Source: Eutreptiella sp. 'Long Island Sound 2002'
Taxonomy: Eukaryota; Euglenozoa; Euglenophyceae; Eutreptiales; Eutreptiaceae
Direction of reading: 5' to 3'
Length of the DNA: 64,000 bases
Assembly (NCBI GenBank): GCA_964036045.1
Contig: OZ038381.1
Span: 161,390,283-161,454,282, forward strand
Within the stretch, counting starts at the first letter, position 1; each line of letters opens with the position of its first letter. The notes under the pieces are model-generated. The model did not search any database. It had not been told where the DNA came from and saw only the letters and a program-made list of their open reading frames with translations. This document shows positions 1 to 10,380 of this stretch, piece after piece. A program made the position numbers and the translations under genes.

Positions 1-1086
1 AGGCTCGTGCCCTGGTACCTCCGGGCCCTAGCCGGGCCTTGGCGTGAGCGAGCCAGACTTTCTGCGATTCCAATAGTAGTTGCCGGATGAACTCCGTCCC
101 GATGGCGTGCGGCCCCGTCAGTCCCACATGGGCCGCTTGAGATATGGGACGGCGTAGCGACTGCCGCCAACGACTGTTCTAGGACGGCGTAGTCCCACAG
201 TTGCCCCATCACCTGCGAAGCCCGCGGCCAAACGTAAGTGGTTGGCATGTATGCAGGCGTTGTTAGGCCGGGCGCCACTCATGGGATTGCAATTGCACTC
301 CCACAGGTGGCGGGCTGTTGCAGGGCTGCTGTCATACAGCAAGCACTGCGTGCTCACCGCAGAAGATGTGCAAATCATTCACTACCAATACCGCAAACTT
401 GGACAACAAAGCCGTGCTATCCTTACCCCCATAGAACACCAAAAGGTGTTTGAAATATGGTGAGCGGCAGTGGTCACGAAACTTAGCAAAGGCAACAGAG
501 AAATGACACAAATGCGAAGGAAGTCTAATGGCAAATTTCACCAGCAAGCAAAGAATCAATGCCACATAGGGCGGTAAGATACAATGACTCTGCAGTGGGA
601 TCCATGCGCAGGACCCTTTGCAGTGTGGCACAAGACAAGAGAGTGGGCAAAACACTTGACAGCATGCGATGTACATACTCCCCATTCCCTTGAAAGGGGC
701 AGGTCCCGGAACTTTACCGGGGGCAAGTAGACGGAAGGGCGGCACATCATCCAAGTGAGGGCCGCTTGTGGCTCCTCTCTGGTTGCCGCATCCACCCGTA
801 CATTGATGGTGGTTATCTAGTGGGAGGGAGTGGCCACTACGTTGATCACAACTTGGGCCAAGTGTTCCGCTCCTAGGGTCCGCGCATAGAGGTGGTGTAT
901 CCTGTCACCACACTATCCGCCGTCTTGGTAAGTTCGCACGGCGCCCATCCCCGGGTCCGAATCCAACACCACCCAGTAGACGCCACACTGCGACGCCAAC
1001 TGCCTCACACAGAGCAGCAGGGTCCTTTGTGTTTTGCCATTGTCGTCATGAGGGAGCATCACCATGCAGTTCAAGTGTTGCGCTAG
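1..1086 (-). pseudogene. Degenerate 3' fragment of a LINE-type retrotransposon (RNase H / zinc-knuckle part), copy A
   Basis: Read on the minus strand, short conceptual peptides match the better preserved copy at 6843-8568. Around 118-378 there is a CLLYDSSPATARHLWEC-type segment, equivalent to CLLCGAQPETAPHLWAC in copy B. Around 556-795 there is VDAATREEPQAALTW-like sequence, equivalent to VDAATQEPLEVDLTW in copy B. Nucleotide similarity to 6860-7830 can be followed by eye through most of the stretch. The reading frame is broken many times and one zinc-knuckle cysteine is lost, so this copy is dead. The Cys-His knuckle after an RNase H-like domain is typical of LINE ORF2 C-termini. The fragment runs off the left edge of the window and stops just before the (GGTGT)n satellite. 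Confidence 0.6.
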
Positions 1087-1130
1087 ATTTCAACGTGTTT
1101 ATTGCTATCTTTTGGTGTGTCATTGTGCGG

Positions 1131-1376
1131 TATGTGGTGTGGTGTGGTGTGGTGTGGTGTGGTGTGGTGTGGTGTGGTGTGGTGTGGTGTGGTGTGGTGT
1201 GGTGTGGTGTGGTGTGGTGTGGTGTGGTGTGGTGTGGTGTGGTGTGGTGTGGTGTGGTGTGGTGTGGTGTGGTGTGGTGTGGTGTGGTGTGGTGTGGTGT
1301 GGTGTGGTGTGGTGTGGTGTGGTGTGGTGTGGTGTGGTGTGGTGTGGTGTGGTGTGGTGTGGTGTGGTGTGGTGTG
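1131..1376. repeat. (GGTGT)n pentanucleotide satellite, array 1
   Basis: About 48 essentially perfect tandem copies of the 5-bp unit GGTGT. With a 5-bp unit no frame contains a stop, so open frames reading CGVVW on plus and HHTTP on minus cross the array. They are not genes. Further arrays of the same unit lie at 6352-6405, 6600-6650 and 8606-8845. Confidence 0.97.
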
Positions 1377-1490
1377 CCGAAGGCGCTATTACCAAATGGC
1401 AAAGGCCGGGATGTCTACCCACGGGTACAGGTAAACGGGCTGGGCTGTGTGTGTTGTGCGCGCGCTGTGTGTAAGTGTGTTGTGGCATAG
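1376..1490. repeat. Spacer repeat next to the GGTGT satellite, copy 1
   Basis: About 100 bp beginning TGCCGAAGGCGCT, containing GGGATGTCTACCCACGGGTA and ending in a TG-rich tract. A copy differing at only a few positions lies at 6646-6750, again directly after a GGTGT array. Satellite plus spacer therefore moves or is duplicated as one unit. Confidence 0.85.
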
Positions 1491-1689
1491 CCGGACCAGT
1501 GCACTCTCGCACTTGGCCGACAATGCCTTGCCGACGCCTGCGCGCAGTCACACAGGGTCTCATGGGCCCACTGCACCCTGCGTGCCGCGCTGCACCATCA
1601 GTGCTTTTTGTGTGATGCCGCACTGCTTGGTGCTGTGCACTACACTGCACTGTGTGTGCCCTGCTGCACGGTTGTTGTGGGCAGAGGGC

Positions 1690-4287
1690 AGTTGGCAGTG
1701 TAACGCACTGCCACGCCGCCTGGGGGCTGTGGGCAGTGGAAATCCTGCTTCACACTGCCGCATCGCCCGAGGGCAGTGGGGAGTGGTACTCCTGCCATTC
1801 TCTGCCTCCCTGCCTTGGGGCAGTTGGCCGGGCATCTCCTGCAATACACTGCCGCCGTGCCTGGGGCAGTGGGCAGTGGAACTCCTGCGACACACTGCGC
1901 CACGGCCCGGGGGTAGGGGGCAGCGGATCTCCTGCAATGCACTGCATCACTGCCTTGGGGCAGTGGACAGTGCAACTCCCGCAATACACTGCCTCACTGC
2001 CCTGGGGGCAGTGGGCAGTGGAACTCCCGCAATACACTGCCTCACTGCCTGGGGGCAGTGGGCAGTGGACCTTCTGCAACGCACTGCCCCACCGCCCGGG
2101 GGCAGTGGGCAGTGGACCTCCTGCAATGCACTGCCTCACTGCCTGGGGGGCAGTGGGCAGTGCTACTCCTGCAACACACTGCCCCACTGCCTGGGGGCAG
2201 TGGGCAGTGGAACTCCTGCAATACACTGCCGCACTGCCTGGGGGCAATGGGCAGTCGGATCCCCGCAAAGCACTGCCTCACTGCCCTGGGGGCAGCGGGC
2301 AGTGCAACTCCTGCAATGCACTGCCTCACTGCCTGGGGGCAGTGGGCAGTGCTACTCCTGCAATACAGTGCCGCACTGCCTGGGGGCAGTGGGCTGTGCA
2401 ACTCGTGCAATGCACTGCCCCACTGCCCTCGGGCAGTAGGCAATGCAACTCCTGCAACGCACTGCCTCACTGCCTGGGGGCATTGGGCAGTAGATCCCCC
2501 GCAATGCACTGCCCCACTGCCCTAGGGGCAGTGGGCAGCGGACCCCGTGCAATACACTGCCGCACTGCCCGGGGGCAGTGGGCAGTGCAACTCCTGCAAT
2601 GCACTGACTGCCTCACTGCCCGGGGTCAGTGGACAGTGCAACTCCTGCAATGCACTGCCTCACTGTCTGGGGGCAGTGGGCAGTGGAACTCCTGCAATGC
2701 ACTGCCTCACTGCCCCTGGGCAGTCGGCAGTGAAACTCCTGCAATGCACCGCCTCACTGCCTGGGGGCAGTGGACATTGCAACTCCTGCAATGCACTGCC
2801 TCACTGCCCTGGGGGCAGTGGGCAGTGCAACTCCTGCAATGCACTGCCTCACTGCCCTGGGGCAGTGGGCAGTGGAACTCCTGCAATGCACTGCCTCACT
2901 GCCTGGGGGCAGTGGGCAGTGCAACTCCTGCAATGCACTGCCTCACTGCCCTGGGGCAGTGGGCAGTGGAACTCGTGCAATGCACTGCCTCACTGCCTGG
3001 GGGCAGTGGGCAGTGCAACTCCTGCAATGCAGTGCCTCACTGCCTGGGGGCAGTGGGCAGTGCAACTCCTGCAAAGCACTGCCTCACTGCCCTCGGGGCA
3101 GTGGGCAGTGCAGCTCCTGCAATGCTCTGCCTCACTGGCTGGGGGCAGTGTGCAGCCCAACTCCTGCAATGCACTGCCTCACTGCCCTGGGGCAGTGGGC
3201 ACTGCCACTCGTGCAATACACTGCCACACTGCGTGGGGGGCAGTGGGCAGTGCAGCTCCTGCAATGCACTGACTGCCTCACTGCCCGGGGGCAGTGGGCA
3301 GTGCAACTCGTGCAATGCACTGCCCCACTGCCTGGGGGCAGTAGACACTGTAACTCCCGCAGTACACCGCCTCACTGCCCGGGAGCAGTGGGCAGTGCAA
3401 CTCCTACGACGCACTGCCTCACTGCCTGGGGGCAGTGGGCAGTGGAACTCCTGCAATACACTGCCTCACTGCCTGGGGGCAGTGGGTGGTGCAACTCCTG
3501 CAATGCACTGCCTCACTGCCCTCGGGCAGTAGGCAGTGCAACTCCTGCAATGCACTGCCTCACTGCTTGGGGGCAGTAGCAAGTGGAATTCCTGCAATGC
3601 TCTGCCCCACTGCCTGGGGGTAGGGGGCAGCGCAACTCCTGCAATGCCCTATCTCACTGCCTGGGGGCAGGGGGCAGTGCAACTCCTGCAATGCTCTGCC
3701 CCACTGCCCGGGGGCAGTGGGCAGCGCAACTCCTGCCATACACTGCCGCACTGCCTGGGGGCAGTGGACGGTGCAACTTCTGCAATGCACTGCCTCACTG
3801 CCCTCGGGCAGTAGGCAGTACAACTCCTGCAGTGCACTGCCCCACTGCCTGGGGGCAGTGGACAGTGCAACTTCTGCAATGCACTGCCTCACTGCCCTCG
3901 GGCAGTAGGTAGTGCAACTCCTGCAGTGCACTGCCCCGCTGCCTGGGGGCAGCGGGCAGTGCAACTCCTGCAATACACTGCCCCACTGCCTAGGGGCAGT
4001 GGACAGTGCAACTCCTGCAATGCACTGCCCCACTGCCTGGGTGGGGGCAGTGGGCAGTTGAACCCCTGCAATGCACTGCCTCACTGCCTGGGAGCAGTGG
4101 GCAGTGCAACTCCTGCAATACACTGCCGCACTGCCTGGGGGCAGTGGGCAGTGCCACTCCTGCAATCCACTGCCGCAGTGCCCGGGGGCAGTGGGCAGTG
4201 CAGCTCCTGCAATGCACTGCCTCACTGGCCGGGGGCAGTGGGCAGTGCAACTCCTGCAATGCACTGCCTCACTGCCCTCGGGCAGCA
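1690..4287. repeat. 46-48-bp palindromic minisatellite, about 55 tandem copies
   Basis: The consensus monomer is close to GGGGGCAGTGGGCAGTGCAA followed by CTCCTGCAATGCACTGCCTC and ACTGCCTG. CAGTGGGCAGTGCA pairs with TGCACTGCCTCACTG apart from one bulged T, leaving the loop ACTCCTGCAA, so every monomer can fold into a 14-bp hairpin. Monomer spacings measured between 2641 and 2830 are 47, 47, 47 and 48 bp. Copies diverge by scattered substitutions (TGCAATGC/TGCAATAC, CCTC/CCCC/CCGC), and no higher-order period was obvious. Long open frames cross the array on both strands because monomers rarely contain stops. I treat them as non-coding. The section from about 1500 to 1690 is a degraded CACTGC/TGTGC-rich approach to the array. 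Confidence 0.95.
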
Positions 4288-4299
4288 GGGGTGCTATAC

Positions 4300-4372
4300 G
4301 CTTCAGTAGCCGAGTGGTAATGCAGCCGGCCGGCATCCGCGTCGTCGGCGGTTCAAACCCCAGTCTGGCCAC
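4300..4372 (+). repeat. tRNA-like sequence (tRNA pseudogene or SINE head)
   Basis: An A-box-like TAGCCGAGTGG (4307-4317) and a B-box-like GGTTCAAACCC (4350-4360) sit at almost exactly tRNA spacing (T8 to T54 is 45 nt). The acceptor stem cannot be formed: GCTTCAG at the 5' side does not pair with TCTGGCC at the 3' side. The D and T stems are also poor. This is therefore an internal pol III promoter of a tRNA-derived SINE or a decayed tRNA, not a functional tRNA gene. It directly abuts the end of the palindromic minisatellite. Confidence 0.4.
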
Positions 4373-4939
4373 TTTGTAGCGCGGGGTCGCTGTGGCATGC
4401 TCGTCACCGTCTGCAATACCGCCTTCGCGTGCGAAGTAGGCGCCCCGGGCTGCGTGGTGGAATGGACAGCTTCTCTTGGGATCCTCCTGGATCACAGGCC
4501 CCGTCGCCTGGCTTGGTGCAGGTCACCACCGCGCTAACGGAGTATTTACCTCGTCAGGCCGGGCCCACCCCGCCCGCCACCCGTCCAGGACTCCTCCCTG
4601 GGCCAGAGGTGCAGCCTGTGAGGGGCAGATGCACCGCTGCCACACACAGTGCACCTGCTCGATATCTGGTGGCCTGGCACCAGGATAAAAACCCCCAGGA
4701 TGGTAGCTGTGGGACGGGTTGCCCACAAGCACAGCCAGGCAACGGCCACGTGTTTACTCACTCACTCACTCACTCACCCACCCACTCACTCGCTCGCTCG
4801 CTCACCCGCGTCAGCCCAGGGCCCACCCCTGCCACCCCCCGAGGGCACCCCCCGAGGGAGAACGGTGCTGTGCCGTGAGGGACAGGGCCCCCCAGCCGCC
4901 CAGGCTCACCCACACTCCCCCTTCACGCGCCGGCTCACT
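4373..4939. other. Unrecognised GC-rich stretch with a TCAC microsatellite
   Basis: It contains a short (TCAC)n/(TCGC)n tract at about 4755-4805. It also contains a 100-bp segment (about 4560-4660, plus strand) encoding ...GAACEGQMHRCHTQC. That segment resembles the minus-strand translation of 34400-34490 (GAACEGQTHHCLTKC). Both are probably remnants of the same mobile element. I see no gene. Confidence 0.5.
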
Positions 4940-5350
4940 GGCAGGGTACCACCGTGGTGCCGCCGACGAATACGTGCGCCGCTGTGGCACGATCTTCGGG
5001 GCAGGGCGCCATCGTGGCGCTGCCCAGACAGCCCTACGCCGCCGTGGCGCCAGTCCAGTGGCGAAGCGCCATCGTGGTGCCGCCAGCGTGCACGTGCGCC
5101 ATCGTGGCGCAGCTGACGTATAGGTATGCCAGTGCTGCGCCTCCTCTAGGGCCGTGCGAAACCGTGGCGCAATCCTCAGGGCAGAGCGCCACCGCGGCGC
5201 TGCCCAGACAGCCTTGCGCCGACGTGGCGCCAGTTCAGTGACATGGCGCCGCCGTGGTGCAGTCAACGTCCGCATGCGCCGTCGTGGCGCAACCTTCAGG
5301 GCAGAGCGCCACCGTGGTGCTGCCCAGACGGTCTTCGTGCGCCAGCCTGG
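4940..5350. repeat. Tandem 30-32-bp palindromic minisatellite
   Basis: About 13 degenerate units, each built on a dyad core such as GCGCCATCGTGGCGC, separated by 14-17 nt of less conserved sequence. A higher-order unit is visible because the block GGGCAGAGCGCCACC...GCTGCCCAGAC recurs near 4997, 5180 and 5308. The cores diverge and the spacers are themselves repeated, unlike a CRISPR array. Scattered single cores continue to about 5640. Confidence 0.8.
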
Positions 5351-6050
5351 CCATGGTGTATCCTCCAGGCCGATACACGAGGCACCATGGCGAGGTCTGC
5401 ACCTGGCGCTCCGCCAACCCCCGTGACACCCCGTGCAGAGGTGACGTGTCATCGGCGGTACTCACCGCCTCACGTGCCATTGACGAACGTCGCCGTCTCG
5501 CTCGGGCACCATTGCGGTGCCATTTTCTCGGTCACGTGCCGTCTCGGTACACGTATCGTGGGGCTTGTCGTTTGGGCTCGGCCTTTGCGGCCGGGCGTCG
5601 TCGGTGACCTCCACGGCGGTGCACCACCGTGGTGCTATGGCCGTGACGCACGTCCCGCACTCACAGAACCCGGGGGTACCCAGGCCACCGGCAGTGCGCA
5701 TAGTCGTGCTGGGCCGCGTTCTATTTAGCCCGGCGACGTTTTCAAGTCGGGGGTGAGGCCCCGGGAGACCCACACCTTCTCAGCTCACGTTGATCTTGGA
5801 ACGCTGACTCGGGTGGATCCAGGACAGATCGGGGCAGTCGGTGGCCGGGACCGGAGAGCAGATCGGACCGTAGCGTGGTCGTACACCGGCGCTTAGACCC
5901 AGACGGCCTGCTGGGAGGGGCGTTCTCAGGTGTGCGACGAGATTCGTCTTACTCTAGCGGAGGTAAGACGGAGGACTCCCTCGGCAGAGGCTGCGTGGGG
6001 CCCCCGAGGGACGACGCCACGGCTCACCGTACGTGGGACCACGGCACGCG
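5351..6050. other. No gene recognised
   Basis: GC-rich DNA with isolated GCACC.NNG.GGTGC dyads like those of the preceding minisatellite. I found no convincing exon, RNA or element end. Confidence 0.4.
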
Positions 6051-6356
6051 CTCCTCCTCCTCCTCCTCCTCCTGCAATCCACTGCCTCACTGCCTGGGGG
6101 CAGTGGGCAGTGCCACTCCTGCAATCCACTGCCGCACTGCCTGGGGGCAGTGGGCAGTGCAGCTCCTGCAATGCACTGCCTCACTGGCCGGGGGCAGTGG
6201 GCAGTGCAACTCCTGCAATGCACTGCCTCACTGCCCTCGGGCAGCAGGCAGTGCAACTCCTGCAATGCACTGCCTCACTGCCCTCGGGCAGCAGGCAGTG
6301 CAACTCCTGCAATCCACTGCCGCACTGCCTGGGGGCAGTGGGCAGTGCAACTCCTG
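6051..6356. repeat. Second, short block of the 46-48-bp palindromic minisatellite
   Basis: After a short (TCC)n run at 6051-6070, six copies of the same monomer family as at 1690-4287 follow. They pass directly into a GGTGT satellite at 6352. The order minisatellite, GGTGT array, spacer is the reverse of the order at 1131-1690. Confidence 0.93.
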
Positions 6357-6650
6357 GTGTGGTGTGGTGTGGTGTGGTGTGGTGTGGTGTGGTGTGGTGT
6401 GGTATTGTGTGGTGCGGTGCAGTGCGGTATGCGGTGTGTGCAGTATGTAGTGTGTGGTGTGGTGTGTTGTTTTGTGATGTGGTGTGGTGTGGTGTGGTGC
6501 TGTGCTGTGCACTGTGATGGTGTGGCGTGGCGTGGCGTGAGTAGCGGGTGGTAGGTGGTTGGTGTGGTGGTGGCAGTGGCAGTGGCGTGGCGTGGCGTGG
6601 CATGGTGTGGTGGTGTGGTGTGGTGTGGTGTGGTGTGGTGTGGTGTGCCG
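6352..6650. repeat. (GGTGT)n satellite, array 2, interrupted and degenerate
   Basis: A clean GGTGT block (6352-6405) passes into decayed GTGTGGTGYGGTRTGCGG-type sequence and GTGGCGTGGCGTGGC repeats. A clean block returns at about 6606-6650. Confidence 0.9.
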
Positions 6651-6750
6651 AAGGCGCTGTTACCAGAAGGCAAGGCCGGGATGTCTACCCACGGGTACAG
6701 GTAAACGGGCGGGGCTGTGTGTGTTGTGTGCACACCGTGTGTATGTGTGT
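6646..6750. repeat. Spacer repeat next to the GGTGT satellite, copy 2
   Basis: Near-copy of 1376-1490: TGCCGAAGGCGCTGTTACCA, then GGGATGTCTACCCACGGGTA, then a TG-rich tail. Confidence 0.85.
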
Positions 6751-6842
6751 AGGTCCTGGTGGAGAGAGGGGGAGCCGGGAAGACCTGGTCGGCTCGCCCT
6801 TGGCGACCGTCCTTACTCCAGGAGCTCCCGCTGTACTCCCTC

Positions 6843-8568
6843 TCACTCCGCTTGTTGGTGCAGGCGCAGCTCCTGCAATGCCCACGCCATCGTGCTGCCC
6901 GGGCCCAGGCGGGCCTTCAACAGCGTGGCACGCGCCTTGGCGTGGGCGTACCAGACCCGTATGGACTCCTCTATGATGTGGCGGAGGAACTCCGTGCCCA
7001 GCGCGTGGGGCCCCGTACACTCCAGGTGGGCCCGCTGCATTGAGGGGGTCCGCAGGGCTGCTGCCCATTGCTCTAGTACAGCCGGCTCCCATAGCTGGTG
7101 GCGCACCGGGGCCGCTCGTGTTCCCACTTTCTGGTCGAGCGACGCTGCGAGCCGCCGGCGGGCCGGCCCCCATTCATGGGATTGGGCCGAGCAGGCCCAC
7201 AGGTGGGGCGCTGTCTCGGGCTGCGCTCCACAAAGGAGGCACGTGGTCTCCAGCACCGTGTCCCGGTGGGAGGAACGGTAGGCTAGGATTGTCATCGTCG
7301 GGACGTTGTCCATACGGTGCGCCGTGATATGGCGCTGCTGGTCGTGGTCGAACCAGTCAAGGGGGAGACCCCCCCCCCCTGACATGTAGTTTACCCCACC
7401 ACCGGGCCTCATAGGCGGCCTGCGCCGGTATGGAGGCCCGGTCCTGCAACCAGTCGCTCAGTGCCGTCGGGGAGAGCTGACATTGGTCGCGGTAGGGTAC
7501 CGGGGGGATAAACGAGTAGGGGCGCCTGAGGAGCCATGTGAGGTCCACCTCCAGCGGCTCCTGCGTCGCCGCATCTACATGGACGTTGAGGTCCGTGATC
7601 CAGTGCGACGGCGTGGTTACCACATTGATTGCGGACTCCGGGGAGAGGCGCTGCCCCCCCAGGACGGTGGCGTAGAGATGGTGGATGCCATCTCCGCAGT
7701 TACCTCCCTCTTGGTACGTGCGAAGGGCCCCCACCGCCGCTTCCGAGTCCGGCACCAGCCAGTATACTCCTGGCTGCGTCGCCAGCCGGCGGACGTATGA
7801 GAGGAGGATCATCGCCTCCCCTTCCTGGGAGGTGCCCACTCCCGAGGCCACCTGGGATTGGTATGTCGCGGGCCCGCTCTGGGCGACCCCGGCCATGGCC
7901 ATTCCCGCCCGCGTGGCCCCCGCATCCACCGCCACGATAGCACCGCGGAGGGTTGCCAGCGCAGGCAGGTCATGGAACTAGATGCCTGGGCGAGCCTCGG
8001 GGGCCAGTATTTGTGGGGGGTAGGTGGTCCGGCCGTGTGGCGCCAGAAGGGCCGTGTCCCCATGGTGCTCCTTGAGATGGGTGCGCAGGGCCTGGTGAAG
8101 CTCCGCCGGCACTGCTCCCACCGTATCGAGGGAGTAGTAGAGGGGCCCCTTGTGTGGGTGCCCTGGGCACCTGTGCGCCACACACTCCGCCGGGTACTGG
8201 AATTTCGCCACGGCCGCCGGGGCTATGGCTATCCACGGAAACGGCGGCAGCGCCGCGGTGACCGTCATGAGAGGGGCCTGCGATGTCTTGGCCCACTGCC
8301 AGTAGGCGGCAGTTCGGGGGGCGGCCATCCACACGATGGTGGGCGCCCAGACCCCGGTGTGCTGAAGCCGGGCCAGGGACTCCTGGTGGTGATCGCCCCA
8401 TAGCCGGGCATGCAAGGGCGCGTCCACCTGCACTTGGATACCCAGGAGGGCCACCAAGAGGCGGTGCAGCCTCGTGCCGCTGGGCAGCGTGTCCGGGGGC
8501 TGCTGGCACACCCTGAGTTCGGGCACCCAGCTCGCGGCCTCCATGGTGTCCTGCATGGCCGCGGTCAC
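6843..8568 (-). pseudogene. LINE-type retrotransposon ORF2 C-terminal part (RNase H-like domain + zinc knuckle), copy B
   Basis: A minus-strand reading frame begins inside or next to the satellite at 8568 and runs through the linker after the missing reverse transcriptase. One in-frame TAG lies at 7978-7980. The same frame then continues (from 7977) into an RNase H-like region: AVDAGATRAGMAMAG with a catalytic-type Asp, a Glu in EGEAMILLSYVRR, an Asp in YWLVPDSEAAVGAL, and TPSHWITDLNVHVDAAT near the end. At about 7360-7372 a run of some 12 C (G on the coding strand) shifts the frame by one. Coding then resumes with LPLDWFDHDQQRHITAHRMD and a zinc knuckle, CLLCGAQPETAPHLWAC. Domain order and the ET.HL.AC knuckle are typical of plant and algal LINEs. 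The reverse transcriptase domain is absent because the copy is truncated at the (GGTGT)n array. One stop and one frameshift make it non-autonomous, although the homopolymer shift could be an assembly error. Confidence 0.75.
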
Positions 8569-8605
8569 CCGGAGGGGCTGTCCCCTATGGTATACGGGAT
8601 GCCCT

Positions 8606-8845
8606 GCGTGGTGTGGTGTGGTGTGTGGTGTGGTGTGGTGTGGTGTGGTGTGGTGTGGTGTGGTGTGGTGTGGTGTGGTGTGGTGTGGTGTGGTGTGGTG
8701 TGGTGTGGTGTGGTGTGGTGTGGTGTGGTGTGGTGTGGTGTGGTGTGGTGTGGTGTGGTGTGGTGTGGTGTGGTGTGGTGTGGTGTGGTGTGGTGTGGTG
8801 TGGTGTGGTGTGGTGTGGTGTGGTGTGGCGTGGTGTGGTGTGGTC
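8606..8845. repeat. (GGTGT)n pentanucleotide satellite, array 3
   Basis: About 46 near-perfect copies of GGTGT abutting the truncated 5' side of the LINE remnant. The last copies degrade to GGCGT and AGGTG. Confidence 0.97.
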
Positions 8846-8878
8846 AGGTGAGGTGAGGTGCTTCCACTCTAACCACAG

Positions 8879-9097
8879 CGGTCAACGCACCACCAAAGCC
8901 AGATTTGCATCGGGGCTTTGCAGCAGAGCCCCCTTCAGACCCCAACATCAACAACAGCATGGACCTGGATGCAGACACCGGAATGTCCCCAACTGCGTGC
9001 TTGGACCGTACCCAGGCCATTGGTCCCATGTCCTCGGATGCCGAGCTTGGCAGTGACGCAATGAGAGAGGGCATTTCCGATGTCCATGGGGCAGCAG
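8879..9097 (+). CDS. Candidate internal exon of an unidentified acidic protein
   Basis: A good acceptor (CTCTAACCACAG, ending 8878) and a donor (GCAGCAG/GTGTGT at 9098) bound an uninterrupted frame of about 73 codons. It encodes an acidic, Ser/Pro/Asp-rich segment, including NNSMDLDADTGMSP and MSSDAELGSDAMREG. The composition differs from the surrounding low-complexity DNA. No domain is recognised and no partner exons were found nearby, so it could also be part of a transposable element. The MITE at 9140-9496 follows at once. Confidence 0.3.
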
Positions 9098-9139
9098 GTG
9101 TGTCTGCATGTCATGTGGCCCGAAGAAATCAGCTTAGTT

Positions 9140-9496
9140 CATGTTCAGCTTAGTCAACATGGCTGGCATGGCCGAACCAGTGGCGGCAAAGGTTAGGGTT
9201 AGGTTAAGGACGATGGTATGGTTAGAGGGAGGGCAAGGGGAGGTAAGGGGTGCCTGTGATGGACCAATGCTTGGCCTTGGGGGCATGTACCCCCCAAAGC
9301 GCCCCACCTAGACCCCCCCCACCAACCGATCCTCCCGGACCCCTTCCCCCCTCCGCGGGCAAAAGCCCTCCCCCAGACCTCCGCCCCCATCGCCCCTCCC
9401 CCCCCCCCCCCCCCAAGGGGGCCTCCGGCCAACAGTTAGTTGGGGGGGGGGTAGTTGGCGTCCAGAACTGAGGAGTCCCCCCCCCCCCCCCGGGGC
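9140..9496. mobile_element. Partial hAT-like MITE, copy A (right part)
   Basis: Colinear with the right half of the complete elements at 25434-26249 and 37059-37719. It shares GGCTGGCATGGCCGAACCAG, AATGGTATGGTTAGAGGGAG-like sequence, TTGGGGGCATGTACCCCCCA, GCCTCCGGCCAACAGTTAGT and the terminal GTAGTTGGCGTCC...GAGGAGTCCCCCCC. The left TIR and the telomere-like tract are missing. Poly-C runs of 14-17 nt sit inside. Confidence 0.75.
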
Positions 9497-10230
9497 GCAA
9501 GTACTCCCCCTGAGGCATCATGGGGCATGGGCCTGGGGCCTTCAGCCTGCGGCATGTGCTGCTGTTCCACAACTCCAGGCCAGTCCAGTTCTGGACATCC
9601 TGTTGCACAATTCCTGTTGCTTGGTTTGCACAGATGATTTATGCTGCACTGGGTCACGCATGATCGCTGAGCCGCTGGGGTCGGCTGTGCACAGAGGCAC
9701 TGCTTGGAGCTGCCAACATCTGGACCCGGTGCTGAACGCAGGGTACTACACGGTCTGCGACATCCTGCAGGAGCTGGCCATGCCAGGGAGGGACGTCCGT
9801 GGTCAGTTCCAACCGCTGGATTTCAGGTGTTGAAGCAGCAGTGTGCATCTCGTGACACTGTTTGCCTCTGGGCGCCTGTGTAGGATTGTGTGATTTTGTG
9901 TGCCGCGCCGCGCCTTTGCGCGCCCTCTTATCGTGCCTTTGGGGGGCTGCTGCGTCCCGGGGGGGGGGGGGCGCCGGGACCGGACCCTTTACGCCGACCC
10001 CCCCCCCCTCCCTGCTGGTTTTTGGCTGGGATGTGCCGGACCATGGGCGCCAAAGGCGCCCAAAGGAAATTTTGCTTGAACTAGTAGAGGATGAAAAAAT
10101 TGGTTTTCAACCCGTGTGTCTATACTTAAAATACTCAGTTTTTTTCAGGAGAACCCAATAATGGATGAAAACCAAATTGGACCAAGTATGAATACCACCC
10201 CTATGCAGAGGTCAGAGGTATGTCGGAGAT
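9497..10230. other. Unassigned sequence with a small MITE-derived fragment
   Basis: An open plus frame at 9603-9833 contains a plausible short segment (DPVLNAGYYTVCDILQELAM), but no domain or splice context supports a gene. At about 10042-10078, CATGGGCGCCAAAGGCGCCC followed by AAAGGAAATTTTG matches the left part of the MITE family. A 13-nt G run (9959-9971) and a C run follow the pattern of the window. Confidence 0.4.
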
Positions 10231-10380
10231 GGCCCATACCCTAGTGGGTAAAGCCGTGCCTCTGCAACTGAAAGGTCATGGGTTCAAACCCCAATGTGTG
10301 CAATCTGCAGGACTCTAGGCTGGATTAGGGACGCCATGGGAAAATTTTGTTTTTGTTTTTTTTGTTTTTTTGGTGCTTTG
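10228..10380 (+). mobile_element. tRNA-derived SINE-like element
   Basis: A-box-like TACCCTAGTGGGT (10237) and B-box GGGTTCAAACCCC (10280-10292) have canonical tRNA spacing: T8 to T54 is 46 nt. Four of the five T-stem pairs form (TGGG/CCCA). The acceptor stem does not form, so it is not a working tRNA. A T-rich tail (about 10345-10372) follows, as in many SINEs, and passes straight into the 105-bp minisatellite. Confidence 0.5.

Noticed and set aside
1046-1490. ORFs translating to CGVVW or HHTTP repeats
   Set aside because: A 5-bp unit without a stop leaves all frames open. The same applies at 6181-6733 and 8410-9056.
1447-3532. Long plus-strand ORFs (330 and 626 codons) and matching minus ORFs
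   Set aside because: They run through the 47-bp minisatellite, whose monomers rarely contain stops in any frame. The translations only repeat the monomer and several frames are open at once.
4300-4372. Functional tRNA gene
   Set aside because: A- and B-boxes are present, but the acceptor, D and T stems do not form. Kept only as a tRNA-like or SINE sequence. The same holds for 10228-10305.
4940-5350. CRISPR-like array of dyad repeats
   Set aside because: The repeats are degenerate, the spacers are repeated among themselves, no cas genes are present and the genome is eukaryotic.
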